Shown in pieces: positions 1-5,609 of a stretch of 6,180 bases of DNA; positions within the stretch are counted from its first letter, which is position 1, and every line of letters begins with the position of its first letter. The stretch spans positions 1 to 6,180 of the forward strand of contig JAANWY010000004.1 of the NCBI GenBank assembly GCA_018263655.1. Reading direction: 5' to 3'. A program made the translations under genes and the position numbers. Origin of the DNA: Anaerolineales bacterium (GTDB taxonomy: Bacteria > Chloroflexota > Anaerolineae > Epilineales > JAANWY01). The notes under the pieces are model-generated. The model ran no database searches and was not told the origin of the DNA. It saw nothing but the letters and a program-made list of their open reading frames with translations.

Positions 1-72
1 CGTTGAGCGCGTATCGAGGGGTATGGGCTGTTTGGGTTTGACCACGACCGCGCCGTGATTGATGAGTTGCAT
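1..72 (-). CDS. Partial hypothetical protein, N-terminal 24 codons only (runs off the left edge)
   Basis: An ATG at 72-70 opens a frame that stays open to the window edge and begins MQLINHGAVVVKPKQP. A strong Shine-Dalgarno, GGAGGT at 87-82, lies nine bases upstream, which is the main reason to accept this short stretch as a real gene start. The valine-rich strand followed by KPKQP resembles, from memory, the start of small uncharacterised proteins that begin with an AVVVKPKQPF-type segment. No function is known to me and too little is visible to place it in a family. It starts eight bases after the stop of the poly-arginine gene (80-565), so the two are almost certainly one transcriptional unit with coupled translation. 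Confidence 0.6.
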   Translation of the reverse strand, partial: MQLINHGAVVVKPKQPIPLDTRST

Positions 73-79
73 ATTCTCA

Positions 80-565
80 CTACCTCCGCCGGCGGCGTCT
101 GCGTCGCCGGCGCATCGGCTCCGCTGATTCATCCTGTTCCTGCCGTTTTTGCGAACTGCGATCCGGATGTCGCATCTGGGCAGCCACCTCAATTGACACC
201 GGTTCAGCCCTAGGTTGCGATAGGGAACCCTTCTTTGAAAACTCTAGCACGAATTGCAGCATCTCAGTCCCGTCGTCGAGCTCGACGGAACCAATCGTCA
301 TCGATTCTAACCGCCGGCCGCGCATATTGCGGCGCGATTTCTCTAGATTCTTGAATTCCAGCGGCTGACCGCAACAAAAGCACAGCATTGGTATCTCATA
401 CCCATTCTCGAAAACGTAGTAGATCGTGTCGCCGCGTTTGACCACGTCAACAATTTCTTTCTGACCGATGTGACGGTCGAGGTATTCAGCAATGCATTCA
501 GTGTGATCGTTGACTTTTACTATCGGAAACCCATCTCGTTCACAGATGCGATAACTTGTGCTCAT
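80..565 (-). CDS. Hypothetical protein with CxCC motif and deca-arginine C-terminus
   Basis: I do not recognise this 161-residue protein. The frame is open from a GTG at 574, but GAGGTG at 577-572 is a Shine-Dalgarno six bases before the ATG at 565, so I start there (protein begins MSTSYRIC). The ATG at 571 directly abuts that site and is less likely. Residues 1-70 look like a compact alpha/beta fold (VKRGDTIYYVFENGYEIP) ending in a cysteine cluster, Cys62, Cys64 and Cys65 (LCFCCGQPLE), which could be half of a metal site. Residues 71-110 continue as ordinary folded sequence, then a polar Q/R/E-rich linker ends in ten consecutive arginines (residues 152-161). The basic tail suggests nucleic-acid or membrane-surface binding, but that is inference. 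The next gene starts eight bases after the stop. A possible promoter lies at 637-608. Confidence 0.7.
   Translation of the reverse strand: MSTSYRICERDGFPIVKVNDHTECIAEYLDRHIGQKEIVDVVKRGDTIYYVFENGYEIPMLCFCCGQPLEFKNLEKSRRNMRGRRLESMTIGSVELDDGTEMLQFVLEFSKKGSLSQPRAEPVSIEVAAQMRHPDRSSQKRQEQDESAEPMRRRRRRRRRR
81..87 (-). promoter_or_regulatory. Shine-Dalgarno of the left-edge gene, embedded in the end of the upstream gene
   Basis: GGAGGTA on the minus strand. The GGAGG comes from the last two arginine codons (CGG AGG) of the upstream gene and the T belongs to its TAG stop. The spacing to the ATG at 72 is about nine bases. Terminating ribosomes would therefore sit on the next initiation site. Confidence 0.65.
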
Positions 566-574
566 ATTCATCAC

Positions 575-785
575 CTCGTGTCCTTGTTCTCTCTTCGATC
601 TATGCTAATGATACGTGACTTCGTAGGTGGATTTCAATTAGGACCGCGGAGGCGCAGGATTCGTGGATCAATGGCTGGGTCGAGTGATCCGTTCAGCCTA
701 CCGATCCATGTTCTAACCCCGATCAAATCACCTTCAGCAGACACTGGAGCGCCAAGTCGACCTTCTGCGGATCATCCAGCGCGGT
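575..785. other. Intergenic stretch between the PIN remnant and the poly-arginine gene
   Basis: About 210 bases with no supported gene. On the minus strand a frame runs out of the palindrome at 812-786 and reads GIPTYTALDDPQKVDLALQ before stopping at 725-723. It looks more protein-like than random and may be the tail of a decayed gene, but it has no start of its own. The rest holds only the promoter candidate at 637-608. Confidence 0.4.
608..637 (-). promoter_or_regulatory. Possible sigma70-type promoter for the poly-arginine gene
   Basis: Reading the minus strand, TTGAAA (637-632) and TATCAT (613-608) are separated by 18 bases and lie 40-70 bases upstream of the proposed start at 565. The -35 match is good and the -10 match moderate. 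The call rests on sequence match only. Confidence 0.3.
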
Positions 786-812
786 GTAGGTCGGAATGCC
801 ATTCCGACCTAC
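786..812. repeat. Perfect 27-base palindrome (13-base arms, one-base centre)
   Basis: The left arm GTAGGTCGGAATG (786-798) is the exact reverse complement of CATTCCGACCTAC (800-812). The TAG stop of the PIN remnant (811-809) lies inside the right arm. There is no T-run on either side, so it is not a classical intrinsic terminator. It is better read as a REP-like or MITE-derived palindrome that could still act as a transcript-end hairpin. Confidence 0.75.
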
Positions 813-1147
813 TTTGGCCAGGCGTCCAGCATCGCCGGCAGATCGTCCGGGAAGGGGATCATCCCGCACTGCTCGACCGTCTCCCACAGCTGCTGATCGA
901 ACGTGGCTACAGTCACCCGCTCGCCCATACCCTCCTGCCACAGCAGCGCCGAGACCAGGTGCACGGCATCGTACCCCCGCAGCCCCAGCTCCCAGGCCAG
1001 CTCATCGGCTCGGGCGACGAGCACCTCCGTGGCCTGCACGCGTACCAGGCTCGGCCACTCGCTGCGGAACACCTGAAATCCAATACCCGTGAATGAACGG
1101 TAGAGCGGCTCACCCTCCCGCAGGTTTGAACGGTTTTTGGCCTGCAA
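809..1147 (-). pseudogene. PIN-domain (VapC-like) toxin, C-terminal remnant with N-terminus lost at an inserted element
   Basis: Residues 24-112 of this frame resemble the C-terminal part of type II toxin-antitoxin PIN ribonucleases. The recognisable core is RADELAWELGLRGYDAVHL, followed by VTVATFDQQLW and a short helical end. The third and fourth acidic positions of the PIN active site appear to be present (Asp60 in GYDAVH, Asp84 in TFD). The N-terminal strand carrying the first catalytic aspartate is absent. Residues 1-23 (from 1147 to 1079) are translated from the inverted-repeat element at 1080-1235, and homology begins exactly at its edge. No antitoxin gene precedes it. The frame therefore looks like a dead gene: without the first acidic strand a PIN nuclease should be inactive. 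The stop codon lies in the 786-812 palindrome. The family call is from recognised motifs only. Confidence 0.7.
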
Positions 1148-1235
1148 ATGCTACTTCTCGAAGCAGTTTGACATTCCAGCACAGGCTGCGCCGTAACCTG
1201 CGGGAGGGTAACCGGGATTCGTTCACGGGTATTGG
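1080..1235. mobile_element. 156-base MITE-like inverted-repeat element
   Basis: The outer arms are exact inverted repeats: CCAATACCCGTGAA at 1080-1093 and TTCACGGGTATTGG at 1222-1235. Pairing resumes after one mismatch. Inner arms are also exact: ACCCTCCCGCAGGTT at 1112-1126 and AACCTGCGGGAGGGT at 1195-1209. No transposase is encoded, so this would be a non-autonomous element, and I cannot see a clear target-site duplication. It starts two bases after the oxidoreductase stop and ends where PIN homology begins. As a transcribed hairpin it could also limit read-through from the oxidoreductase gene. Treating it as mobile is inference from structure. Confidence 0.6.
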
Positions 1236-1237
1236 CC

Positions 1238-3442
1238 CTAATCTGCCTTCACCACGTCACACAGTAGTGCCTTATAAACCGGGAAGCCCGAGATGGGGTC
1301 GCGGTTGTCGTGATCGGTGAGGTCGTTGACGGTAGCCTGGCGCCAGGCCTCAGCGGCGATGGGGCTGCCGCCGCCGGCATTGGCTTCGATCACGCCGGGT
1401 ACGATGTCGTCTGTCACACGCACCTTGAACGGCGCCTTCCCTCTCGGGGAAACGACGAGGACGTCTTCGCCGTCCTCGATGCCGCGCTCGGCAGCATCTC
1501 GGGGGTGCAGCATCACCAGTGGCTCCGGCTGCATCTTCAACAGGCCAGGGATGTTGTGGTGCTGTGACCGGAAGTCGGACTGCAACCGGGCGCCGGAGTT
1601 GAAGACCAGCGGGTAGGTTTTTGCCAGCTCCGGTGCGGCGATGGGGCCCTCGACGGGTTCGGTATAGATGGGCAGGGCGTCGTAGCCGTACTCGGCCAGC
1701 AGGTTAGACGCAATCTCAAATTTGCCGGAGGGTGTCTCGAAGCCCGGTTTGCCGTCTTGGCGCAGCAGGCCGCGTTCCCACTTCTTGTACACCATTTCGG
1801 GTACTGGTTTGGAAACCCCTACCGGGTTCGCGCGTAACGTTTCCACGTCGATGCCGGTATCCTGCAACACGAATGCCAGCAAATCCTGCTCGCTCTGGGG
1901 ATACAAATGTTCGTACCCCAGCCGGCGCGCCAACTCAGCGTAGATCAGGAAGTCGTTGCGTGCCTCGCCGACGGGCTCGATGACCTGCCGGCTAAGCTGA
2001 ATGTGCGGGCCGTACGTACGATAGGACTCGATTTCGTAGCCGGTGGTGGCCGGCAGCACGATGTCGGCGTACAGCGCATCGCCCGTGAGGAAGCGGTCAA
2101 TCACCACCAGGAAGTCTAGCTTCTCGAAGCATCGGCGCCACAGGTCAGGCTGCGGGTAGGCCGTCAGAATCGAGGATCCGCCAATGAGCATCGCCCGGAT
2201 CGGGTAGGGGGCGCCTTCCAGGATGGCGCGAGGCAGCTCCATGGCGTGGGCTTCTTTTCGAAAGAGGTGGTACAGCGGGTACTTGTCCTTGCCGATGGGG
2301 TCGATGCCGGCGGGTGGTGCAACGTTCTCGGTATGGACTTCGAAGTCGCTGCCCGGCATCTTGAAGTTGAAACCGCCAGGCACGTCCAGTTGGCCGGCCA
2401 GCGCCCACAGAATCATCACGGCGCGGATATTCTGGACGCCGCTGTTGGTGTACTCCAGGCCGCTGTAGGTGATCAGGCTTGCGCCGTGCGCTGTGGCAAT
2501 GGCTCGCGCCAGTTCCCGAATGGTGTCCGCCGGCACCTTCGTGATCGTCTCCACGATCTCCGGGGGAAACTGCTGCACGTACTCCCGCAGTTCGCCGAAC
2601 CCCAGCGTCCACTTCTCGACGAATTCGTGGTCGTGCAAGTCTTCCTCGATGAGGACGTGAATCATGCTCAGCGCCAGGGCGCCATCGGTTCCGGGGCGTA
2701 CCCCCACCCACTGGGCACGTGTCGCCTTGGCCGTCTTGCTGCGCCGGTGATCGATGACGATGGCCCGCGCACCGCGCCTGTGAGCCTGCGTGATGGGAGT
2801 GAGCGTGCTGGAAGCAACAGCGGCCGGATTTGCCCCCCAGACGATGATGAGGTCAGCCTGTTCCACGTCGCTGAACATATGTCCGGTGTAGACGCCGAAG
2901 GTCGCCAGCGGCGCGATGAACGCGTGGGCGACGTAGCAAATGGCACCGACGCCGGTGGTATTGGGCGAGCCGAATGGGAAGAGGAGACTAGAGGCTGAAG
3001 ATTCAGCGACGCCGGCCGGCGTGAAGACATCGCACAATGACTGCTCGAAGTTGCCACGGCCGGTGTACGTGCAGACGGCTTCGGGACCATGTTCCTCGGC
3101 CATCTGGTGCAGCCGGCTGACGATGGTGTCCAACGCTTCGTCCCACGTGATGCGCTCAAACGCGTCGGCGCCCTTAGGGCCAACACGCTTCATCGGGTAC
3201 AGCAATCGATCTTCGGAGTAGACGATTTCGTGGGCGTGCATGCCGCGGGGGCAGCAGCCGCCGGCTGGGTGCTCCTTCAGCGGCGTAATCCGTTGGATCA
3301 CGCCATCTTCCAGGTACACGTCGACGCCGCAGCTGGCGTCGCAGATACCGCACATGGTCGTGACGACTTCTTGTTTGCCGGCCAGCTTGCGCTTGGAGCG
3401 GCCGGCTGTAGGAGACGATGTTGGAACGGGTTGGTGTGTCAT
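1238..3442 (-). CDS. Molybdopterin-dependent oxidoreductase, DMSO reductase superfamily, with N-terminal 4Fe-4S site
   Basis: This 734-residue protein is a complete catalytic subunit of the Mo/W-bisPGD family. The 4Fe-4S ligands are Cys31, Cys34, Cys38 and Cys64 (MCGICDASC ... CPRG). The pterin-binding core follows, with FGSPNTT at 157-163 and Cys169 (GAICYVA) at the position expected for a cysteine metal ligand, as in the thiosulfate/polysulfide reductase and acetylene hydratase-like branches. WGANP at 202-206 binds a guanine dinucleotide. The molybdopterin dinucleotide-binding domain spans about 610-730, with the NDLTD and DPISGFPVYKALLC signatures. There is no Tat or Sec signal, so it should be cytoplasmic. 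No FeS or membrane subunit is adjacent, so its electron partner is unknown. It lies 60 bases after the MttB-type gene and probably shares its transcript. The start has only a weak GGA-type ribosome site; a frame stop lies 28 bases upstream. The substrate cannot be read from sequence. Confidence 0.93.
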   Translation of the reverse strand: MTHQPVPTSSPTAGRSKRKLAGKQEVVTTMCGICDASCGVDVYLEDGVIQRITPLKEHPAGGCCPRGMHAHEIVYSEDRLLYPMKRVGPKGADAFERITWDEALDTIVSRLHQMAEEHGPEAVCTYTGRGNFEQSLCDVFTPAGVAESSASSLLFPFGSPNTTGVGAICYVAHAFIAPLATFGVYTGHMFSDVEQADLIIVWGANPAAVASSTLTPITQAHRRGARAIVIDHRRSKTAKATRAQWVGVRPGTDGALALSMIHVLIEEDLHDHEFVEKWTLGFGELREYVQQFPPEIVETITKVPADTIRELARAIATAHGASLITYSGLEYTNSGVQNIRAVMILWALAGQLDVPGGFNFKMPGSDFEVHTENVAPPAGIDPIGKDKYPLYHLFRKEAHAMELPRAILEGAPYPIRAMLIGGSSILTAYPQPDLWRRCFEKLDFLVVIDRFLTGDALYADIVLPATTGYEIESYRTYGPHIQLSRQVIEPVGEARNDFLIYAELARRLGYEHLYPQSEQDLLAFVLQDTGIDVETLRANPVGVSKPVPEMVYKKWERGLLRQDGKPGFETPSGKFEIASNLLAEYGYDALPIYTEPVEGPIAAPELAKTYPLVFNSGARLQSDFRSQHHNIPGLLKMQPEPLVMLHPRDAAERGIEDGEDVLVVSPRGKAPFKVRVTDDIVPGVIEANAGGGSPIAAEAWRQATVNDLTDHDNRDPISGFPVYKALLCDVVKAD

Positions 3443-3502
3443 TGATTTTCCGTGAACTGCTCTTGCTCCTCAGCTGTCACTTGGATCTTAGTGTAGTTGA
3501 TT

Positions 3503-4939
3503 TTAGAGTAAATGAAGTATATAGTCAATCTCCTCACGCACGTCATCTGGCAGCGGCTCCGGCTCGTGCTCGTCCATAATCGCGATGGTCTTCTCGCGCA
3601 GGCGATCGCCCAGCCGCCGGCTGCCGGCAGACTCCCAGTCCCCGGAGCGCCGGCGCTCGAACAACGTCGGGAACCAGTACTCGCGGAAGTGCTTGAAGGT
3701 GTGGTCCGCGCCCATAAAATCGCCGCCTGGGCCGGCCTCGTGAATCACGTCCAGCGCCAGCGACTCGTCATCCAAGCTCACCCCTCGCACAAAGTGACGG
3801 TGCATTTCGATCATCTCGGCGGTAAAGACGATCATCTCCGGCGAGGTGGTCAGGCCGCCTTCCATGTAACCCACGTCGTGCACCAGGTTGGCGCCCATCA
3901 GCAGCGCGTCGCGGACCTGGTACGCGGCGTCGGCGGTGGCTTGGGCGTCCATGACGGGGGAATCGCTGCAACTCGAGTAGCCCCACGACGGCAGGCGGTA
4001 GTGGCGCCCCATCTCGGCCACCATCGCGCGCGCCAACTGGAACTCGGGGGCGCCGTAGACGCTGATAGTGGTTTGCATGTCCAGATGGTGGAGGCCAGTG
4101 CCGTAGACGAAGGGGGCGCCTTCCCGCTTCAACTGATGCATTACCAGGCTGCTGAGCACCTCGGCGTTGCCTAGCGCCATGCCGCCGGCGAGCGTAATAG
4201 GCGCCGTGCCGCCCATCATCGGCGCCGGCGAGTGGACGATGGGCAGCCGCTGCTCGGCCATGTACAGCAGCTTTTCGGTGGCTGTCTGGCTATGCACCAG
4301 AGGCGTCGTCGGCTCCGAGTAGAGGAGCAGCGTCGGGTTCAGTCGCAGTTCCTCGACCCCGCCGTCGGCCGCGGCTGCAGCCATGGCGACGATGGCCTCG
4401 CAGTCGGCGCGGTCGTCGGCCACGAAGACGGCCGGCTTGGTCGTGTTGGACAGCATCAGAGCGAACTGGTGCCGGTATTGCTGCTCCGCCGGCACATCCG
4501 ACGGAATGCCCATGGACATGACGAAGCTGATCTCAGGCAGAGCGTCGCATAGGCGGACGCAGGCTGCCACGTCAGCGGCGGTGAACTTTCGGTGACCCTC
4601 TTTCGGGTCCAGGTAGTTGGGGCAGTCGGAGCCGGTTCCAAAGTTCACGTGGCGGCCGGCCAGCTCCGCGCCAATCTCGTCGCCGCCGCGTTTGCACAGG
4701 ACGATCCGTGACGGAGCCTTGCCGAGCGCCCATTCGACGAGGCCTGGTGGCAGTTTCACTAGGTTGTCGTCGGTGACGAGAGCGCCGGCTTCTTTTAGGA
4801 GTGCCAAGGCTTCTTCTTCGTGCACCCGCACGCCGGTTCGACGCAGAATTTCCAACGATGCTTGATGAATGCGCTCGCACCCCTGCTCGTCAAGCAGAGA
4901 AAGCCGCGGCCGGGCTACCGAGATAAAGGCGTCTTTCAT
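3503..4939 (-). CDS. MttB-superfamily (trimethylamine methyltransferase-like) corrinoid methyltransferase, non-pyrrolysine type
   Basis: A 478-residue protein of the COG5598/MTTB family, close to the usual length of about 470-500. Members transfer a methyl group from a quaternary or tertiary amine to a Co(I) corrinoid protein. The family pattern is visible throughout: an N-terminal IHQASLEILRRTGVRV helix (24-39), the GTGSDCPNYLD strand (101-111), PAPMMGGTAPITLAGG (238-253), GAPFVYG (274-280), the SDSPVMDAQA region (325-334) and GGLTTSPEM towards the end. Archaeal MttB reads an in-frame UAG as pyrrolysine around residue 334. Here there is no in-frame TAG, so this belongs with the non-pyrrolysine group known to act on glycine betaine, proline betaine, carnitine or gamma-butyrobetaine. 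I cannot choose among these. The ATG overlaps the preceding stop (TAATG), with GAGGAG eleven bases upstream. No corrinoid protein or reactivase lies in the window. Confidence 0.93.
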   Translation of the reverse strand: MKDAFISVARPRLSLLDEQGCERIHQASLEILRRTGVRVHEEEALALLKEAGALVTDDNLVKLPPGLVEWALGKAPSRIVLCKRGGDEIGAELAGRHVNFGTGSDCPNYLDPKEGHRKFTAADVAACVRLCDALPEISFVMSMGIPSDVPAEQQYRHQFALMLSNTTKPAVFVADDRADCEAIVAMAAAAADGGVEELRLNPTLLLYSEPTTPLVHSQTATEKLLYMAEQRLPIVHSPAPMMGGTAPITLAGGMALGNAEVLSSLVMHQLKREGAPFVYGTGLHHLDMQTTISVYGAPEFQLARAMVAEMGRHYRLPSWGYSSCSDSPVMDAQATADAAYQVRDALLMGANLVHDVGYMEGGLTTSPEMIVFTAEMIEMHRHFVRGVSLDDESLALDVIHEAGPGGDFMGADHTFKHFREYWFPTLFERRRSGDWESAGSRRLGDRLREKTIAIMDEHEPEPLPDDVREEIDYILHLL

Positions 4940-5094
4940 TACTGTACTGTCTCCTCAATGTCATTTTCCCGTGCCCAGTCGGACTCGCCGCTGACATCTT
5001 CAACGTAGTCGAGAAGAGCACGGGCATCTTCAGCCGCTGCCTCACGGATCAGGAGAACCTGGCCGTTTTTCACCTCGTATTGGCGTGGTTCCAT
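4939..5094 (-). pseudogene. GNAT acetyltransferase, N-terminal fragment
   Basis: From the ATG at 5094 the frame reads MEPRQYEVKNGQVLLIREA, continuing to LLDYVEDVSGESDW. This matches the opening strand and first helix of a GNAT N-acetyltransferase subgroup in which VSGESD is normally followed by an LTFGPGEF-type loop. Here the homology stops after GESDW and the frame ends eleven residues later (ARENDIEETVQ). The acetyl-CoA-binding motifs (R/QxxGxG/A) are therefore all missing and the product, 51 residues, cannot be an acetyltransferase. The frame is open back to an ATG at 5139, but that extension is translated repeat sequence, and the ATG at 5094 has no visible ribosome site because the repeat abuts it. 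The stop TAA overlaps the ATG of the MttB-type gene. Either this is a relic, or its translation now serves only to couple ribosomes to the next gene. Confidence 0.65.
4951..4956 (-). promoter_or_regulatory. Shine-Dalgarno of the MttB-type gene
   Basis: GAGGAG, eleven bases before the ATG at 4939. It lies inside the last codons of the GNAT fragment (the Glu-Glu pair), so initiation is likely coupled to translation of that fragment. It supports 4939 as the start. Confidence 0.6.
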
Positions 5095-5224
5095 ACCGTT
5101 CAGGTAGTGGGGACCCTTGCGAAGGTTTGCCAGTCGCATTCGGGTTGAAAGACCCCTCGCCAGCCGAAAATCGGCCTCTTGCCAAGGCTACTCCCAACCT
5201 TCGCAAGGGTGACTGAACGCTTAC
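5092..5224. mobile_element. MITE-like element, copy A
   Basis: Ends pair as CCGTTCAG at 5096-5103 and CTGAACGCTTAC at 5213-5224. An inner pair is exact: ACCCTTGCGAAGGTT (5113-5127) and AACCTTCGCAAGGGT (5196-5210). Most of the interior is shared with copy B at 5610-5753 in the same orientation (for example TCGCATTCGGGT and CCCCTCGCCAG). B carries about eleven extra bases. No coding capacity of its own. It separates the toxin stub from the GNAT fragment. Confidence 0.75.
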
Positions 5225-5258
5225 ACCGAAACAAGATAATCTGCCCCGCTTGTTTCAC
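5100..5258 (-). pseudogene. MazF/PemK-type toxin, N-terminal stub interrupted by copy A
   Basis: A GTG at 5258-5256 overlaps the antitoxin stop by four bases (GTGA), the usual arrangement of an antitoxin-toxin pair. The frame begins VKQAGQIILFR. This resembles the first strand of PemK/MazF-like endoribonucleases (GQIVLFRF-type start), which commonly follow DUF2281-like antitoxins. After about eleven codons the frame runs into the repeat (from about 5224 down) and is translated as meaningless sequence to a TGA at 5102-5100. The SH3-like core and active-site residues are missing, so no toxin can be made. The identification rests on eleven residues plus gene order, hence only moderate confidence. 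The alternative is a chance frame after the antitoxin stop. Confidence 0.5.
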
Positions 5259-5482
5259 GAGAACACCACCTTCAAGTCAGCGGTGGTGTATGTCGGAATG
5301 TCTTCATCTTCCATCCCGCGCATCGCAGAGGATAGAGACAAGCTAGACCAAAGCTTTCTCTCCTGCCGGACCGCCTCGCGTTCTGCCTTCGCCAGAAGAT
5401 ACTCCACGAAATTTAGCACTTCTGCCTGAAAGGGTGCAGGTGATTTCTCAACATGTTCTTGAATTCTCTCGCTATGCGCCAT
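5255..5482 (-). CDS. DUF2281-type antitoxin-like small protein
   Basis: A 75-residue protein matching the pattern of DUF2281 / VapB-like antitoxin components: an N-terminal helix around FQAEVLNFVEYLLAKA (18-33), a charged helix (EREAVRQERKLW), then LSLSSAMRGMEDEDIPTYT and a short end that usually wraps the partner toxin. The family is normally found upstream of a toxin gene. Here the partner appears broken after about eleven codons (GTG at 5258), leaving the antitoxin orphaned. The start is secure: AGGAGG lies eight bases before the ATG, and a sigma70-like promoter sits 50-80 bases upstream. Its C-terminal IPTYT is also encoded at the palindrome near 786-800. The protein itself is complete and probably still expressed; its present role, if any, is unknown. 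Confidence 0.8.
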   Translation of the reverse strand: MAHSERIQEHVEKSPAPFQAEVLNFVEYLLAKAEREAVRQERKLWSSLSLSSAMRGMEDEDIPTYTTADLKVVFS

Positions 5483-5490
5483 CAGATAAG

Positions 5491-5496
5491 CCTCCT
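5491..5496 (-). promoter_or_regulatory. Shine-Dalgarno of the DUF2281-type gene
   Basis: Consensus AGGAGG with an eight-base spacer to the ATG at 5482. It fixes that start and implies strong translation. Confidence 0.75.
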
Positions 5497-5531
5497 ACCC
5501 TATCTATGGGCGACCAACTTTGGACAGCTCT

Positions 5532-5560
5532 ATTCTACCCCAAATACTTAGGTGCGTAAA
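5532..5560 (-). promoter_or_regulatory. Sigma70-like promoter of the DUF2281-type gene
   Basis: On the minus strand TTTACG (5560-5555) and TAGAAT (5537-5532) are separated by exactly 17 bases. TAGAAT differs from the -10 consensus at one position. It predicts a transcript start near 5525 and a leader of about 40 bases. It could drive the antitoxin and, by read-through, the fragment and methyltransferase genes, since I see no clear promoter directly before the latter. Confidence 0.5.
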
Positions 5561-5609
5561 GTGATATTCATGGAATGTTTAGAGCCCACTCGGGCGTCGA
5601 AAAAGTCGA

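Noticed and set aside
665..698. Interleaved pairs GGATCA/TGATCC and GGCTG/CAGCC with pseudoknot topology
   Set aside because: Stems of only five and six bases with no conservation data; expected by chance at this rate.
470..1096. Long plus-strand open frame of about 200 codons
   Set aside because: It runs antisense through the poly-arginine gene, the intergenic gap and the PIN remnant, has biased low-complexity composition and no ribosome site.
2246..2998. 250-codon plus-strand frame inside the oxidoreductase gene
   Set aside because: It is a shadow of the GC-rich minus-strand gene, which has full domain support along the same bases.
3439..3502. A short minus-strand frame in the gap between the two enzyme genes whose TGA overlaps the oxidoreductase ATG (ATGA), preceded by GAGGAG
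   Set aside because: There is no convincing start codon with its own ribosome site and the peptide is about a dozen residues. The overlap could arise by chance, so I do not call a leader peptide.
3503..4939. A possible pyrrolysine-containing MttB
   Set aside because: The frame has no in-frame TAG and reads straight through the region where archaeal MttB carries pyrrolysine.
5095..5139. An N-terminal extension of the GNAT fragment starting at an ATG at 5139
   Set aside because: These fifteen residues are translated from MITE-like copy A; copy B encodes the near-identical string in a gene-free place. The homologous protein starts at 5094.
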